A DNA stretch of 64,000 nt from Acinetobacter sp. UBA3106 (GCA_002365595.1 DFAM01000013.1:40560-104559), one strand, 5' to 3'. Shown: positions 44,319 through 52,799, numbered from the stretch's first letter. Notes: generated by a model from the letters alone, not told the origin. Numbers and translations are program-made.

Positions 44319-44706
44319 GCTGATTTTGGCTCCACGGGCAGGTCTATTGGACCATACCGCCAATGTGACTTAGAGAGAGCGCATATTCTACTGTGTATTG
44401 ACCAAATCAGCTAGATAGAAATTCATGAATGTGTCATGTATTCATTAAAGAATACTCAGGAATACTTTATTTTTCATATAAAAAATTTGAATCTCGTGAC
44501 AATTTGAGCATTCACTATCTTGTTTCTAAATATTATTGCAATACTGAAGCTTATACTCAATTCCCTATCTTTTAATCAGTGTCATGTAATTCTGCATTTT
44601 TCATTTTTGATGTCTTAGAGTTCTTTCATAAATCATTTTTCAATAACTATAAGCTATTCGCAAAGTCAAAAGAAAAAATAGATTTTAGCAGCGATTGGAT
44701 TCATGA
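44319..44706. promoter_or_regulatory. region upstream of purL, no gene seen
   Basis: These 388 bases are A/T-rich and hold the purL promoter on the minus strand. I see no ORF with a ribosome site and no obvious PurR-type operator. The + strand continues into the structured element at 44707. Confidence 0.4.
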
Positions 44707-44800
44707 GTGTGGCATGGATGCCACACGTTTTCCATCACGACAAGGAGGTCGTGTATGGGAAACTAAAGGTTTTTGGCTACTTTTGACCTTTCAAAAGTAG
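44707..44800 (+). repeat. structured RNA-like element, full copy 2 (three hairpins, GGA loops)
   Basis: Hairpin 1: GTGTGGC-ATGGAT-GCCACAC (44707-44726, 7 bp). Hairpin 2: outer stem GTTTTCCAT / ATGGGAAAC (44727-44735 with 44755-44763, one G-T pair) enclosing CACGAC-AAGGAG-GTCGTG (44736-44753) and one unpaired T at 44754. Hairpin 3: CTACTTTTGA-CCTT-TCAAAAGTAG (44777-44800). Compared with copies 1 and 3 the arms differ in sequence but remain complementary. It lies between the 5' end of purL (opposite strand) and dgt. Confidence 0.8.
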
Positions 44801-45040
44801 AGATCTTGCCTACGTAAAGCTATCAAAATAGTAACAATCAAATGAGGCAGTGCTAATTTAAGGAAACCTAATACTGAACATTTTTTGATTCATGAAAGAG
44901 ATCTCTTGAATAAATGATCGAGCTCAAACACTAGCACACAATTCAGTGTATTATCAGAAAGACAAATCATGTCGCCCTGCCCTAGTCGCTTGGACTTTTT
45001 TTTGGCATGATGCATTCAGGTCATCACTGAATAACGATAA

Positions 45041-46381
45041 ATGGAACAAATGCGTTGGTTAGAACTGCTTTCGACAGTTCGTATTGGTAGCAAAAAACAA
45101 AGTTCAGAACAGGCGCGCAGCCCATTCCACAAAGATTATGACCGCATTATCTTTTCGCAAAGTTTCCGCCAGCTCAACCGTAAAACTCAGGTTCATCCGC
45201 TGACCCAACATGATGGTATTCATACCCGTTTAACCCATTCTCTGGAAGTGTCGTGTATAGGCCGTTCACTCGGCATGCTGGCAGCTGAAAAAATTAAAGA
45301 CCAACTGCCGGTCTGGATTTCCCCCGCCGATGTTGGGGCTATTATTCAGGCCGCCTGTCTGGCACATGATATTGGCAATCCACCTTTTGGACATGCCGGT
45401 GAATACGCGATTCGTGAATGGTTTGACGATGCTTCACATGGCAATTTTCTGGAAAAACTGACTCCGGAAGAACAAGCCGATGTACGCCAGTTTGAAGGCA
45501 ATGCCCAAGGCTTACGCTTACTGACTAAAATTGATTATCATCCGAATGATGGCGGTATGCGCCTGACTTACGCAACCTTAGGGGCTTACTTAAAGTACCC
45601 TTGGCTGTCTAAAACCATTGCCTCACAAGGTGATCGTCCGGCCAATCAACGCGCAAAATTCGGTTGTTATCAGTCTGAAAAAGAGATTTTAAAGCAAATT
45701 GCTGAACAACTCGGACTGATCCAGTTGGGAGATTATCAGTATTGCCGTCATCCGCTGACTTATTTACTGGAAGCCGCCGATGACATTTGCTATGCGCTGA
45801 TTGATCTGGAAGATGGCATTATTTTAAATATGCTCTCTTATGAAGAAGTGGAACCGATTTTCCTCGATCTGATTGCAGATTATGGCAGACCGGAAGAACT
45901 GTCTATAGCAACCACCACTTGGCAGCAAAAAATTGCCGCCCTGCGTGGCCGGGTGATGAAACGATTGGTGGATGAAGTGACCACGGCATTTGCAAAACAT
46001 CACTTTGAAATATTGTCGGGACAACTTAAAGGCAGCTTATTGCAATATTGTTCTGAAGATATTGAACATGGTATTGACCGAGCGAAGAACTTGGCGCGTG
46101 ACAAGATTTTTGAACATCCGCAAAAGGCTGGTCTGGAAATTATTGCCCATCAAAGTCTACAAAACATTTTAGATGCCTTTATCCCGCTGACCACGCCGCA
46201 TAAAACCTTGAACTTTAAAGAACAGCGATTGATGTCGATGCTGCAACGTGCCGGTGTGAATTTTCAAAATAATCATTATGAAAATATTATGCAGGTGCTG
46301 GACATTATCTCTAAATTTTCAGACCATCAGGCCTATAACCTGTCGCAAGAGTTACAGGGCAATCAAGCTGGTTTGATGTAA
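45041..46381 (+). CDS. dgt: deoxyguanosinetriphosphate triphosphohydrolase
   Basis: A 446-residue HD-domain dNTPase that hydrolyses dGTP to deoxyguanosine and triphosphate. The metal site is visible: RLTHSLEVSCIGRSLG (first His), ACLAHDIGNPPFGHAGE (HD pair) and later HPLTYLLEAADDICYALIDLEDG with the final Asp. The central region resembles the long E. coli-like Dgt rather than the short type. It could help keep dNTP pools balanced or limit phage DNA synthesis. It is a single gene; ruvA follows after about 120 bases on the same strand. Confidence 0.93.
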   Translation: MEQMRWLELLSTVRIGSKKQSSEQARSPFHKDYDRIIFSQSFRQLNRKTQVHPLTQHDGIHTRLTHSLEVSCIGRSLGMLAAEKIKDQLPVWISPADVGAIIQAACLAHDIGNPPFGHAGEYAIREWFDDASHGNFLEKLTPEEQADVRQFEGNAQGLRLLTKIDYHPNDGGMRLTYATLGAYLKYPWLSKTIASQGDRPANQRAKFGCYQSEKEILKQIAEQLGLIQLGDYQYCRHPLTYLLEAADDICYALIDLEDGIILNMLSYEEVEPIFLDLIADYGRPEELSIATTTWQQKIAALRGRVMKRLVDEVTTAFAKHHFEILSGQLKGSLLQYCSEDIEHGIDRAKNLARDKIFEHPQKAGLEIIAHQSLQNILDAFIPLTTPHKTLNFKEQRLMSMLQRAGVNFQNNHYENIMQVLDIISKFSDHQAYNLSQELQGNQAGLM

Positions 46382-46503
46382 AGATGTTGCAGATATTCCA
46401 ACCAAAATTTCTGCAGAATTTAAAGATTTAAGCGTGAGCATTTTGCCTTTATGACAAATGCTCACTACTATGCAACGAACGATAGATGAAGTGACAAATT
46501 AAA

Positions 46504-47106
46504 ATGATTGGATGTCTCATTGGTGAAGTGTTTGCTTTAGAAGCACCGACAGTACTGTTAAATGTAAATGGTGTGGGCTATGAAGTGGATACTCCGCTTT
46601 CTACATTTTGCCAGTTACAAAAAGGACAAAAAGTAACGCTGTGGACGCATTTGGCCGTGCGTGAAGATGCTCAATTGCTATATGGTTTTTTAGATGCACA
46701 AGAGAAAACCATTTTCCGTACCCTGCTGAAAGTCAACGGCGTGGGTCCAAAAATGGCGCTGGGTATTCTATCGACTTTAAGTGTAGAAATGCTGATTCAT
46801 ACCGTTGAACATGAAGATGTGAATACCTTGGTTAAAGTACCGGGTGTAGGCAAAAAAACTGCTGAACGTTTGATGATTGAACTTCGTGACCGCTTTAAAG
46901 CCATGTCTGCAGGTAATGTTCCGACCAATTCAACAGCGCCACAAATTCAGTTTACCTGCAATTCTGCTGTGGCAGAAGCGGAAGCGGCCTTACAGTCTTT
47001 AGGCTACAAACCTGCCGAAGCACAAAAACTGATTAATGCCGTTAAAGCGGACTTTACTGAAGCTAGTGACATTATCCGTGCAGCATTAAAGTCGATGAAT
47101 AAATAA
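46504..47106 (+). CDS. ruvA: Holliday junction branch migration protein RuvA
   Basis: A 200-residue protein that tetramerises on Holliday junctions and recruits RuvB. The N-terminal OB-fold (MIGCLIGEVFALEAPTVLLNVNGVGYEV), the helix-hairpin-helix pair LLKVNGVGPKMALGIL and LVKVPGVGKKTAERLMIELRDR, and the C-terminal RuvB-contacting domain are all present. The length matches E. coli RuvA (203). The usual ruvC gene is absent upstream; dgt is there instead. ruvB follows after 233 bases that carry a hairpin and the structured element, an unusually long gap for this pair. Confidence 0.96.
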   Translation: MIGCLIGEVFALEAPTVLLNVNGVGYEVDTPLSTFCQLQKGQKVTLWTHLAVREDAQLLYGFLDAQEKTIFRTLLKVNGVGPKMALGILSTLSVEMLIHTVEHEDVNTLVKVPGVGKKTAERLMIELRDRFKAMSAGNVPTNSTAPQIQFTCNSAVAEAEAALQSLGYKPAEAQKLINAVKADFTEASDIIRAALKSMNK

Positions 47107-47119
47107 GCTCTCTACTTAT

Positions 47120-47146
47120 TAGCAAATTTTCAGCCAAAATTTGCTA
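47120..47146 (+). other. perfect hairpin downstream of ruvA
   Basis: TAGCAAATTTT and AAAATTTGCTA form an 11-bp perfect stem with loop CAGCC, 14 bases after the ruvA stop. There is no T-run beyond it, so it may be a stabilising 3' structure rather than a terminator. Confidence 0.55.
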
Positions 47147-47153
47147 GCACTTT

Positions 47154-47244
47154 GGCGACATGGATGTCGCCGTTAAACTGTGCTACAAGGATGTAGCATC
47201 AGTTTAACAAATGGGTTTTGTCACTTTTGCCCAGTCAAAAGTGA
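47154..47244 (+). repeat. structured RNA-like element, full copy 3 (between ruvA and ruvB)
   Basis: Hairpin 1: GGCGAC-ATGGAT-GTCGCC (47154-47171). Hairpin 2: outer stem GTTAAACTG / CAGTTTAAC (47172-47180 with 47200-47208) enclosing TGCTAC-AAGGAT-GTAGCA (47181-47198) and one unpaired T at 47199. Hairpin 3: TCACTTTTG-CCCAGT-CAAAAGTGA (47221-47244). The inner CTACAAGGATGT differs from the CsrA SELEX consensus only at the first position. The element is in the same orientation as ruvA and ruvB and would be part of a ruvAB transcript. Confidence 0.8.
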
Positions 47245-47339
47245 AAATTGCCTACACAAAGGCATATAAAACCTAATAGATTCTTGAGGCTGTGAATTAA
47301 TCCACCTCAAATGACCGTAAAGAGATAGATTAAACACAT

Positions 47340-48347
47340 ATGCAAGACCGTCTCATCAGTGGTTCTGAAAAACCCGAAGATCATTTTGATCGTGCCATTC
47401 GCCCCACTTCACTGGATGACTATGTTGGTCAACCGGTGGTACGTGAGCAAATGGAAATCTTTATTGGCGCAGCCCGTGGCCGCGGCGAAGCACTCGACCA
47501 TACCCTGATTTTTGGTCCACCGGGTTTGGGTAAAACCACACTGGCCAATATTATCGCGCGGGAAATGGGCGGTAATTTAAAATCGACTTCTGGCCCTGTA
47601 CTGGAACGTGCCGGCGATTTGGCAGCCATGCTGACCAATCTGGAAGAAGGTGACGTTTTATTTATTGATGAAATTCATCGTCTTTCTCCAGTGATTGAAG
47701 AAATTCTGTATCCGGCAATGGAAGATTACCAACTCGATATCATGATTGGTGAAGGACCGGGTGCACGTTCGATTAAACTGGATTTACCACCTTTCACACT
47801 AGTTGCAGCAACGACACGTGCCGGCTTGCTCACCTCTCCGCTACGTGACCGTTTTGGTATTGTGCAGCGTTTAGAATTTTATTCGGTTGAAGATTTAACC
47901 CATATTGTGACCCGTTCAGCATCGTTAATGGATGTCCCCATGACTGGTGATGGTGCCAAAGAAATTGCCCGCCGTGCGCGTGGTACACCACGTATTGCCA
48001 ACCGTTTACTGCGTCGTGTGCGTGACTATGCTCAAGTCAAAGGTACGGGTGAAGTTAATCAGGATATGGCGCAACGTGCGCTGGATATGTTGAAAGTCGA
48101 CAAAGATGGTTTGGACACTTTAGACCGTCGTTACTTAAGCATGTTGCTAGAGCGTTTTGATGGTGGCCCTGCCGGTGTGGAAGCGTTGGCTGCTGCCATG
48201 GCAGAAGATTCAGGCACATTGGAAGATGTGATTGAACCCTATTTGATTCAGCAAGGTTATGCGATGCGTACTGCTCGAGGACGAATTGCCACCAATATGG
48301 CGTATTTGCAGTTTGGGATGACACCGCCTGAACCGAAAGAGAAGTGA
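47340..48347 (+). CDS. ruvB: Holliday junction branch migration helicase RuvB
   Basis: A 335-residue AAA+ motor that drives branch migration together with RuvA. Walker A is FGPPGLGKTTLAN, Walker B VLFIDEIHRL, sensor VAATTRAGLLTSPLRDRFG with the arginine finger, and the C-terminal winged helix starts RGTPRIANRLLRRVRDYA. The length equals the family norm. It ends at a hairpin (48353-48373) that overlaps the end of the convergent gene. Confidence 0.97.
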   Translation: MQDRLISGSEKPEDHFDRAIRPTSLDDYVGQPVVREQMEIFIGAARGRGEALDHTLIFGPPGLGKTTLANIIAREMGGNLKSTSGPVLERAGDLAAMLTNLEEGDVLFIDEIHRLSPVIEEILYPAMEDYQLDIMIGEGPGARSIKLDLPPFTLVAATTRAGLLTSPLRDRFGIVQRLEFYSVEDLTHIVTRSASLMDVPMTGDGAKEIARRARGTPRIANRLLRRVRDYAQVKGTGEVNQDMAQRALDMLKVDKDGLDTLDRRYLSMLLERFDGGPAGVEALAAAMAEDSGTLEDVIEPYLIQQGYAMRTARGRIATNMAYLQFGMTPPEPKEK

Positions 48348-48352
48348 TATAT

Positions 48353-48375
48353 AAGGGAGATTTATTCTCCCTTTC
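48353..48375 (+). terminator. probable terminator of ruvB
   Basis: AAGGGAGA and TCTCCCTT form an 8-bp perfect stem with loop TTTAT, followed by TCTTTTATT. The right arm lies inside the last codons of the convergent gene, so it is shared between the two ends. Confidence 0.65.
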
Positions 48376-49096
48376 TTTTATTAGGTAATTCTTCTTCAAA
48401 GTAGTCTGTAAGATTTAGCTTGAAATTTCTAATTTCATCCTGCCAATAACTTACATCAACATCGTGTTTTTCTCTCTTTAAACCAGGAGTAATTTCTCTA
48501 ATCAATCCTCGCTTAAGCATAAGAATACTAGCGCTTAAATCTGATTTCCCTAAGTACAATTCCAATCTTGTCCCATTGATTTCCATTAGATCTCTTTTTT
48601 GGGTTAGCTCTGCTAAATAGTCAATTGGTAATGTTCCAATTAGATTATTCTGTAAATTTTTAGCTTCATACATTAAGTGTTCGCATAACGAAATAAATTC
48701 AGCAGCTACCGAACGAATTGAATTACATCTTTCGTTAGCTATATCCATTCTTTTTAAGTTTTCTTGGCTTTCAATAAGTTCACGATTTGATGAAGCCATT
48801 AAATCCTCTGAGCTTTTAATTTGTTTTATGACAGCCTCAAAAGATTGTTTTGTTAAATCAAAACTTTTCCTTCCATACCAAATCGCAATAATCGTGGCAG
48901 AAATTCCTAAAATTAAAGCAACTATCATGGCTATAACAAAAGACCAAATTGCAGTGGTATCAGTTGAATGATTTAAGTCCAAATACACTTTCTGCCCATT
49001 CGGCTGTTGCAAAATAACAGTTTGTGTATTTTCTTGTCGCGGTACTGTCCATGGAAGCTGGATCATTAACGCTTGTTTGCCTTCTTGTTCTACCAT
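48362..49096 (-). CDS. single-span membrane protein with coiled coil, unknown function
   Basis: A 244-residue protein. Residues 1-45 are soluble, a transmembrane helix lies at about 49-73 (WSFVIAMIVALILGISATIIAIWYG), and residues 75-120 are a charged, coiled-coil-like stretch (KSFDLTKQSFEAVIKQIKSSEDLMASSNRELIESQENLKR). The rest is helical. I recognise no family, though the layout resembles proteins that measure or tether near the membrane. GGGAGAAAG lies just before the ATG at 49096. It is more A/T-rich than ruvB and follows it convergently, suggesting an acquired gene. Confidence 0.7.
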   Translation of the reverse strand: MVEQEGKQALMIQLPWTVPRQENTQTVILQQPNGQKVYLDLNHSTDTTAIWSFVIAMIVALILGISATIIAIWYGRKSFDLTKQSFEAVIKQIKSSEDLMASSNRELIESQENLKRMDIANERCNSIRSVAAEFISLCEHLMYEAKNLQNNLIGTLPIDYLAELTQKRDLMEINGTRLELYLGKSDLSASILMLKRGLIREITPGLKREKHDVDVSYWQDEIRNFKLNLTDYFEEELPNKRKGE

Positions 49097-49176
49097 CTTT
49101 CTCCCAACTTATTTTTTAAATATCTGTTGGGGGATATCTTAAATGTTTTTTCTTTTCATTTTAATCAATTAGATAA

Positions 49177-49758
49177 TTATAAATTAGAGATGACACGTAC
49201 CTCTTCCACCAGCATCAACTCACATGCACCATTCCCCGTATCTTCACGACTTAAAGAACTCCGCCATGTCCATCCATCTTGTGCTTTGACTTCCACTAAC
49301 TGGCCTTTTAAATATATCAAATCATCTTGATCAATAGCTTTCAGCTGCTTGGCAATTTGTTTCGAGGCAGGAATTAAATGTGTATTGGCACTATGCGTTG
49401 AAATTTCATTGACTGGAATGGGTGGAGCATTTTCATAACGCCAATAATACCAACGATTGCTCTGGCTAATCGATAACTGTTTATAAACCTCAGGATCAGC
49501 CATTTTGTCCCATCCCAAAGCAAAATCGACAGGGCTAATCTCAGACTCGCGTCCAAAGTTATAGTTTTCTCTCGATAAAACCCGAAACTCTCCTTTATAA
49601 GGCTGCAAATTGGTGATGCTATAATTATTAAACTGATGAACTCGCTTTGCAGTTTGATAATCAGCAGCATCTAAAATGCCTTTATCCAGTTTCAGCCAAT
49701 AATTCCACAGCGCAAAGCCAATGGCGAAAATAATTAAATATTTCAAAAAACGACTCAC
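49177..49758 (-). CDS. membrane-anchored periplasmic protein, unknown function
   Basis: A 193-residue protein with an N-terminal anchor (MSRFLKYLIIFAIGFALWNYWLKLDKGIL) and a soluble domain beyond it. Conserved-looking segments are RESEISPVDFALGWDKMADPEVYKQLSISQSNRWYYWRYENAPPI, ISTHSANTHLIPAS and the C-terminal GQLVEVKAQDGWTWRSSLSREDTGNGACELMLVEEVRVI. The last block looks like a domain handling a carrier or sulfatase-type fold, but I cannot name it. It lies 80 bases upstream of the coiled-coil gene on the same strand, so the two may form an operon. Confidence 0.7.
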   Translation of the reverse strand: MSRFLKYLIIFAIGFALWNYWLKLDKGILDAADYQTAKRVHQFNNYSITNLQPYKGEFRVLSRENYNFGRESEISPVDFALGWDKMADPEVYKQLSISQSNRWYYWRYENAPPIPVNEISTHSANTHLIPASKQIAKQLKAIDQDDLIYLKGQLVEVKAQDGWTWRSSLSREDTGNGACELMLVEEVRVISNL

Positions 49759-50063
49759 TTAAAACTCTAAGGCTGATCAATGCTGTAACAAGCCAATCAT
49801 AGATTGAATCAAATTAAACTGCTGTGTCACAGATCTGAAAATTTACTGTTACAACCACAATGTATATAAGTTAATTTCACCTTAAAATACATAAATTTAC
49901 AAAGTAAAAGTATAAACAAAAGCCTTATATTCCAATCATTAAAATGCGCTATACCTTAAAAGTATATTTAACATACCAATAGGGTTTTGGTTAAATTTAC
50001 AACAATATGCAACTCTAGAGAATCACTTTAACCATTTCAAACTCTTCAGGATTCTCCCAAGAT
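49759..50063. promoter_or_regulatory. A/T-rich intergenic region, no gene seen
   Basis: These 305 bases separate two divergent genes and contain the promoters for both. I see no ORF, hairpin or repeat. Confidence 0.4.
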
Positions 50064-51419
50064 ATGAACATGTACAAGCAGATTTCCCTTTGTCTTCCAC
50101 TTATCCTTTGCAGCCAGATGAGCCTTGCAGACTGGATTGATGATTCCGTTAAAAACGTAGAAGCGCATACCATTAAGCTTCGACAACATATTCATCAACA
50201 CCCTGAACTTGGGAATATGGAATTTAAGACTTCTGAGCTGATACAAAAAGAGTTGAAATCTTATGGCATTGAGGTGCGTAAAGGCTATGCCAAAACTGGT
50301 GTGATTGGTGTACTTAAAGGGGCGAAACCGGGTCCAGTAATGGCATTACGTGCAGATATGGATGCCCTGCCGATTGAAGAAAAAACTGGACTTCCGTATG
50401 CCAGTAAAGCCAAAGCTATTTATCAGGGTGCAGAAACTCACGTGATGCACGGTTGTGGTCACGATGCCCATACCGCAATGCTATTGGGTGCCGCTAAAGC
50501 TTTAGCCACGAATAAAGATAAAATTGCAGGTACGGTGGTATTTGTATTCCAACCAGCGGAAGAAGGCGGTGCCGATATTGATAACTTTACCCAAGGTCAT
50601 TTAATCGGTTCACGTAAAATGATTGCCGATGGGGCATTGAACAATCCAAAACCGGAAGTCATTTTCGGCATGCACGTGATGGCAGGCATGCCAAGCGGCA
50701 ATATCCTGTATAAAGATGGCGCGATTCTGAACAGTGCCGATCATTTGCGCATTCAAGTCAATGGTAAACAGGTGCATGGCTCTATGCCTTGGCTCGGCCG
50801 CGACCCCATCTATGCGTCTTCGCAAATGATCAACAACATGCAAAGTTTAGTCAGTCGTACTGCAGATTTGACCAAAGGCATGGGCGTAGTCAGTATTGGC
50901 AGTATCCACGGCGGAACAACAGGTAATGTCATCCCCGACCAGGTCAATATGGTCGGTACCATTCGCTCCAACAGTGAAGATGTCCGCCAAGGCATTTTAA
51001 AAACTTTACCGAAAATGGTCGAACATAATGCTGTAGCCAATGATGTCACTGCAAAAGTGGAAATTGCGCCATATGCGCCGGTAACCACCAATGACAAAAC
51101 CTTAACCAAGCTGATGCAACCTACACTTGCCCAAGTCAATGGCAAAGATAAACTGCATGTGCTGGACAACAATGCCAGTGCCAGTGAGGACTTTGCCTAT
51201 TATGGTCAGCTTATGCCGTCTTTGTTTGTCTTCGTGGGTGCAACGCCTGCCGATCAGGACATGGCGAAAGCCGCACCTAACCATAACCCGTTATTTATTG
51301 TCGATAATGCAACTTTAAAAACTGGGGTAGAAAGCCATGTGCGCTTCATCCTTGATTATCCAAAAGTTGCCGGACAGGTACAGACAGACTGGAAAAAGAT
51401 GCAAGCTGCGAAAAAATAA
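50064..51419 (+). CDS. exported M20-family amidohydrolase (hippurate hydrolase/aminoacylase type)
   Basis: A 451-residue metallohydrolase with an N-terminal signal (MNMYKQISLCLPLILCSQMSLADW), so it acts in the periplasm. The M20D zinc site is HGCGHDAHTAML near residue 130, with EEGGADID nearby and MHVMAGMPSG further on. The C-terminal dimerisation domain is typical. Such enzymes remove the acyl group from N-acyl amino acids, but the substrate here is unknown. Signal-bearing M20 peptidases are less common than cytoplasmic ones. It is a single gene with its own terminator. Confidence 0.88.
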   Translation: MNMYKQISLCLPLILCSQMSLADWIDDSVKNVEAHTIKLRQHIHQHPELGNMEFKTSELIQKELKSYGIEVRKGYAKTGVIGVLKGAKPGPVMALRADMDALPIEEKTGLPYASKAKAIYQGAETHVMHGCGHDAHTAMLLGAAKALATNKDKIAGTVVFVFQPAEEGGADIDNFTQGHLIGSRKMIADGALNNPKPEVIFGMHVMAGMPSGNILYKDGAILNSADHLRIQVNGKQVHGSMPWLGRDPIYASSQMINNMQSLVSRTADLTKGMGVVSIGSIHGGTTGNVIPDQVNMVGTIRSNSEDVRQGILKTLPKMVEHNAVANDVTAKVEIAPYAPVTTNDKTLTKLMQPTLAQVNGKDKLHVLDNNASASEDFAYYGQLMPSLFVFVGATPADQDMAKAAPNHNPLFIVDNATLKTGVESHVRFILDYPKVAGQVQTDWKKMQAAKK

Positions 51420-51438
51420 AGTACATTTTTAAAAAAAT

Positions 51439-51463
51439 GTGAGCATCCTTTGCTCACTTTTTT
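51439..51463 (+). terminator. rho-independent terminator of the M20 gene
   Basis: A 7-bp perfect stem GTGAGCA / TGCTCAC with loop TCCTT, flanked by A- and T-runs. Confidence 0.82.
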
Positions 51464-51664
51464 ATATCTAAAGGTTTTGTTGAGTAAATATAGAATAGAT
51501 TTCATTTGAAACCTTGTGCCATTGGACTAAAAGCTCAAGCTGCTAAACTGCAACGCGTTACACAGCTTGACTCTTAGCGAAAAAAACCTCATTTTCACAG
51601 ATCTTTTAAGCCGCTAAAAGTACAGCTAAAACCATAAAACTGAATTGAAAAACGGGACACAATC

Positions 51665-52075
51665 ATGGCGAATAAATTCGAATTCAACATTCGTGTATAT
51701 ATTGAAGACACTGATGCAGGCGGCATTGTCTATCACGCGAATCATATTCGTTTTATGGAACGTACCCGTACTGAATGGCTACGTGCTTCAGGCGTTAGTC
51801 ATTATTGGCATCAAAAAGATTACAACTTTGTCGTGCATAAAATTAACGTGAAATATTCACGTCCTATCCTGATGGATGACCTGATTACTGTTACAGCGAG
51901 TGTAGTTTCGTGTAAAGCGACATCTTTTGTATTGCAACAAAATATTTATCGTGGTGAAATCATGCTTGCATCTGGTGAAGTCGAATTGGCATGTATCAGT
52001 GTAGACGGCATGCGTCCAACACGACTTCCTGAAGAAATCCGTACACTAATTCTGAAAGAATTAGGACAAGACTAA
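51665..52075 (+). CDS. ybgC: Tol-Pal system-associated acyl-CoA thioesterase
   Basis: A 136-residue hotdog thioesterase whose gene opens the tol-pal cluster. The active-site motif is IRVYIEDTDAGGIVYHANHIRFMERTRTEWLR, the Asp-based YbgC signature (residues 7-40). It acts on short-chain acyl-CoA and acyl-ACP at the inner membrane. The ATG at 51665 is supported by GGGACA upstream. tolQ starts 25 bases after its stop. The next four genes are in the standard gammaproteobacterial order. Confidence 0.92.
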   Translation: MANKFEFNIRVYIEDTDAGGIVYHANHIRFMERTRTEWLRASGVSHYWHQKDYNFVVHKINVKYSRPILMDDLITVTASVVSCKATSFVLQQNIYRGEIMLASGEVELACISVDGMRPTRLPEEIRTLILKELGQD

Positions 52076-52100
52076 AAAAATTTATTGGCACATTGTAACT

Positions 52101-52799
52101 ATGGCAACACAACTAGAATCTTCGCTACACGTATCAGATCTTATTTTACAAGCAAGTCCTGTGGTTCAACTGGTAATGCTGCTGCTGCTTCTGGCATCAC
52201 TATATAGTTGGTATCTGATTGCCAAGTTACATATGAGTTATAAAAAAGCCCAGGCCGATGATCAACATTTTCAAAAAATTTTCTGGTCGGGTGCCGAATT
52301 AAATACCCTGTATAACAATGCCCAGCTCAATTCCAAACGTGTCGGTCTGGAAGATATCTTCTATCAAGGCCTGGGTGAATTTTTAAAACTTAAAAAACGC
52401 AATGCGCCGGCCCAGCAAAGTATTGAAGGCACAGAACGTCTGTTACGCGTTGGCTTAAGCCGTGACCAGGGTAATCTGGAACAAGGTTTGGGTGCCTTGG
52501 CGAGCATTGGTTCAGTTGCGCCCTATGTCGGCCTGTTCGGTACGGTTTGGGGGATCATGAATGCCTTTATTGGTCTGGCAGATGTCGATCAGGTTACACT
52601 GGCAACCGTTGCTCCGGGTATTGCCGAAGCATTAATTGCAACCGCAATTGGCCTGTTTGCAGCCATTCCAGCCGTGTTGGCCTTTAACCATTACACCGCA
52701 AAAGGTGAAGCAGTTTATTCAGACCGTGCTTTATTTGCTGAAGAAATGGTGGCGCTATTACAACGTCAAACTGTGGGTTCTACACAGGAAAATGACTGA
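52101..52799 (+). CDS. tolQ: Tol-Pal system protein TolQ
   Basis: A 232-residue inner-membrane protein of the TolQ/ExbB/MotA family that harnesses proton flow to move TolA. Three transmembrane helices are visible at about residues 18-42, 133-160 and 175-197, with the conserved cytoplasmic-side motifs ASIGSVAPYVGLFGTVWGIMNAFIGL and TLATVAPGIAEALIATAIGLFAAIPAV. The stop overlaps the tolR start by one base (TGATG), so TolQ and TolR are coupled. Part of the tolQRAB-pal run. Confidence 0.95.
   Translation: MATQLESSLHVSDLILQASPVVQLVMLLLLLASLYSWYLIAKLHMSYKKAQADDQHFQKIFWSGAELNTLYNNAQLNSKRVGLEDIFYQGLGEFLKLKKRNAPAQQSIEGTERLLRVGLSRDQGNLEQGLGALASIGSVAPYVGLFGTVWGIMNAFIGLADVDQVTLATVAPGIAEALIATAIGLFAAIPAVLAFNHYTAKGEAVYSDRALFAEEMVALLQRQTVGSTQEND

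Noticed and set aside
44579..44800. 73-codon ORF spanning structured element copy 2
   Set aside because: Its second half is just the translated hairpins; a frame with similar residues (LLLTFQK) appears in copy 1 only because the element DNA is repeated.
39930..47244. CRISPR-like array made of the repeated elements
   Set aside because: The copies are kilobases apart, palindromic and not separated by uniform spacers, and no cas gene is present.
34878..49800. Prophage or genomic island spanning the accessory stretch
   Set aside because: No integrase, capsid, tail, lysis or tRNA-attachment sequence is present; the core genes fadE, purL, dgt and ruvAB run through the region.
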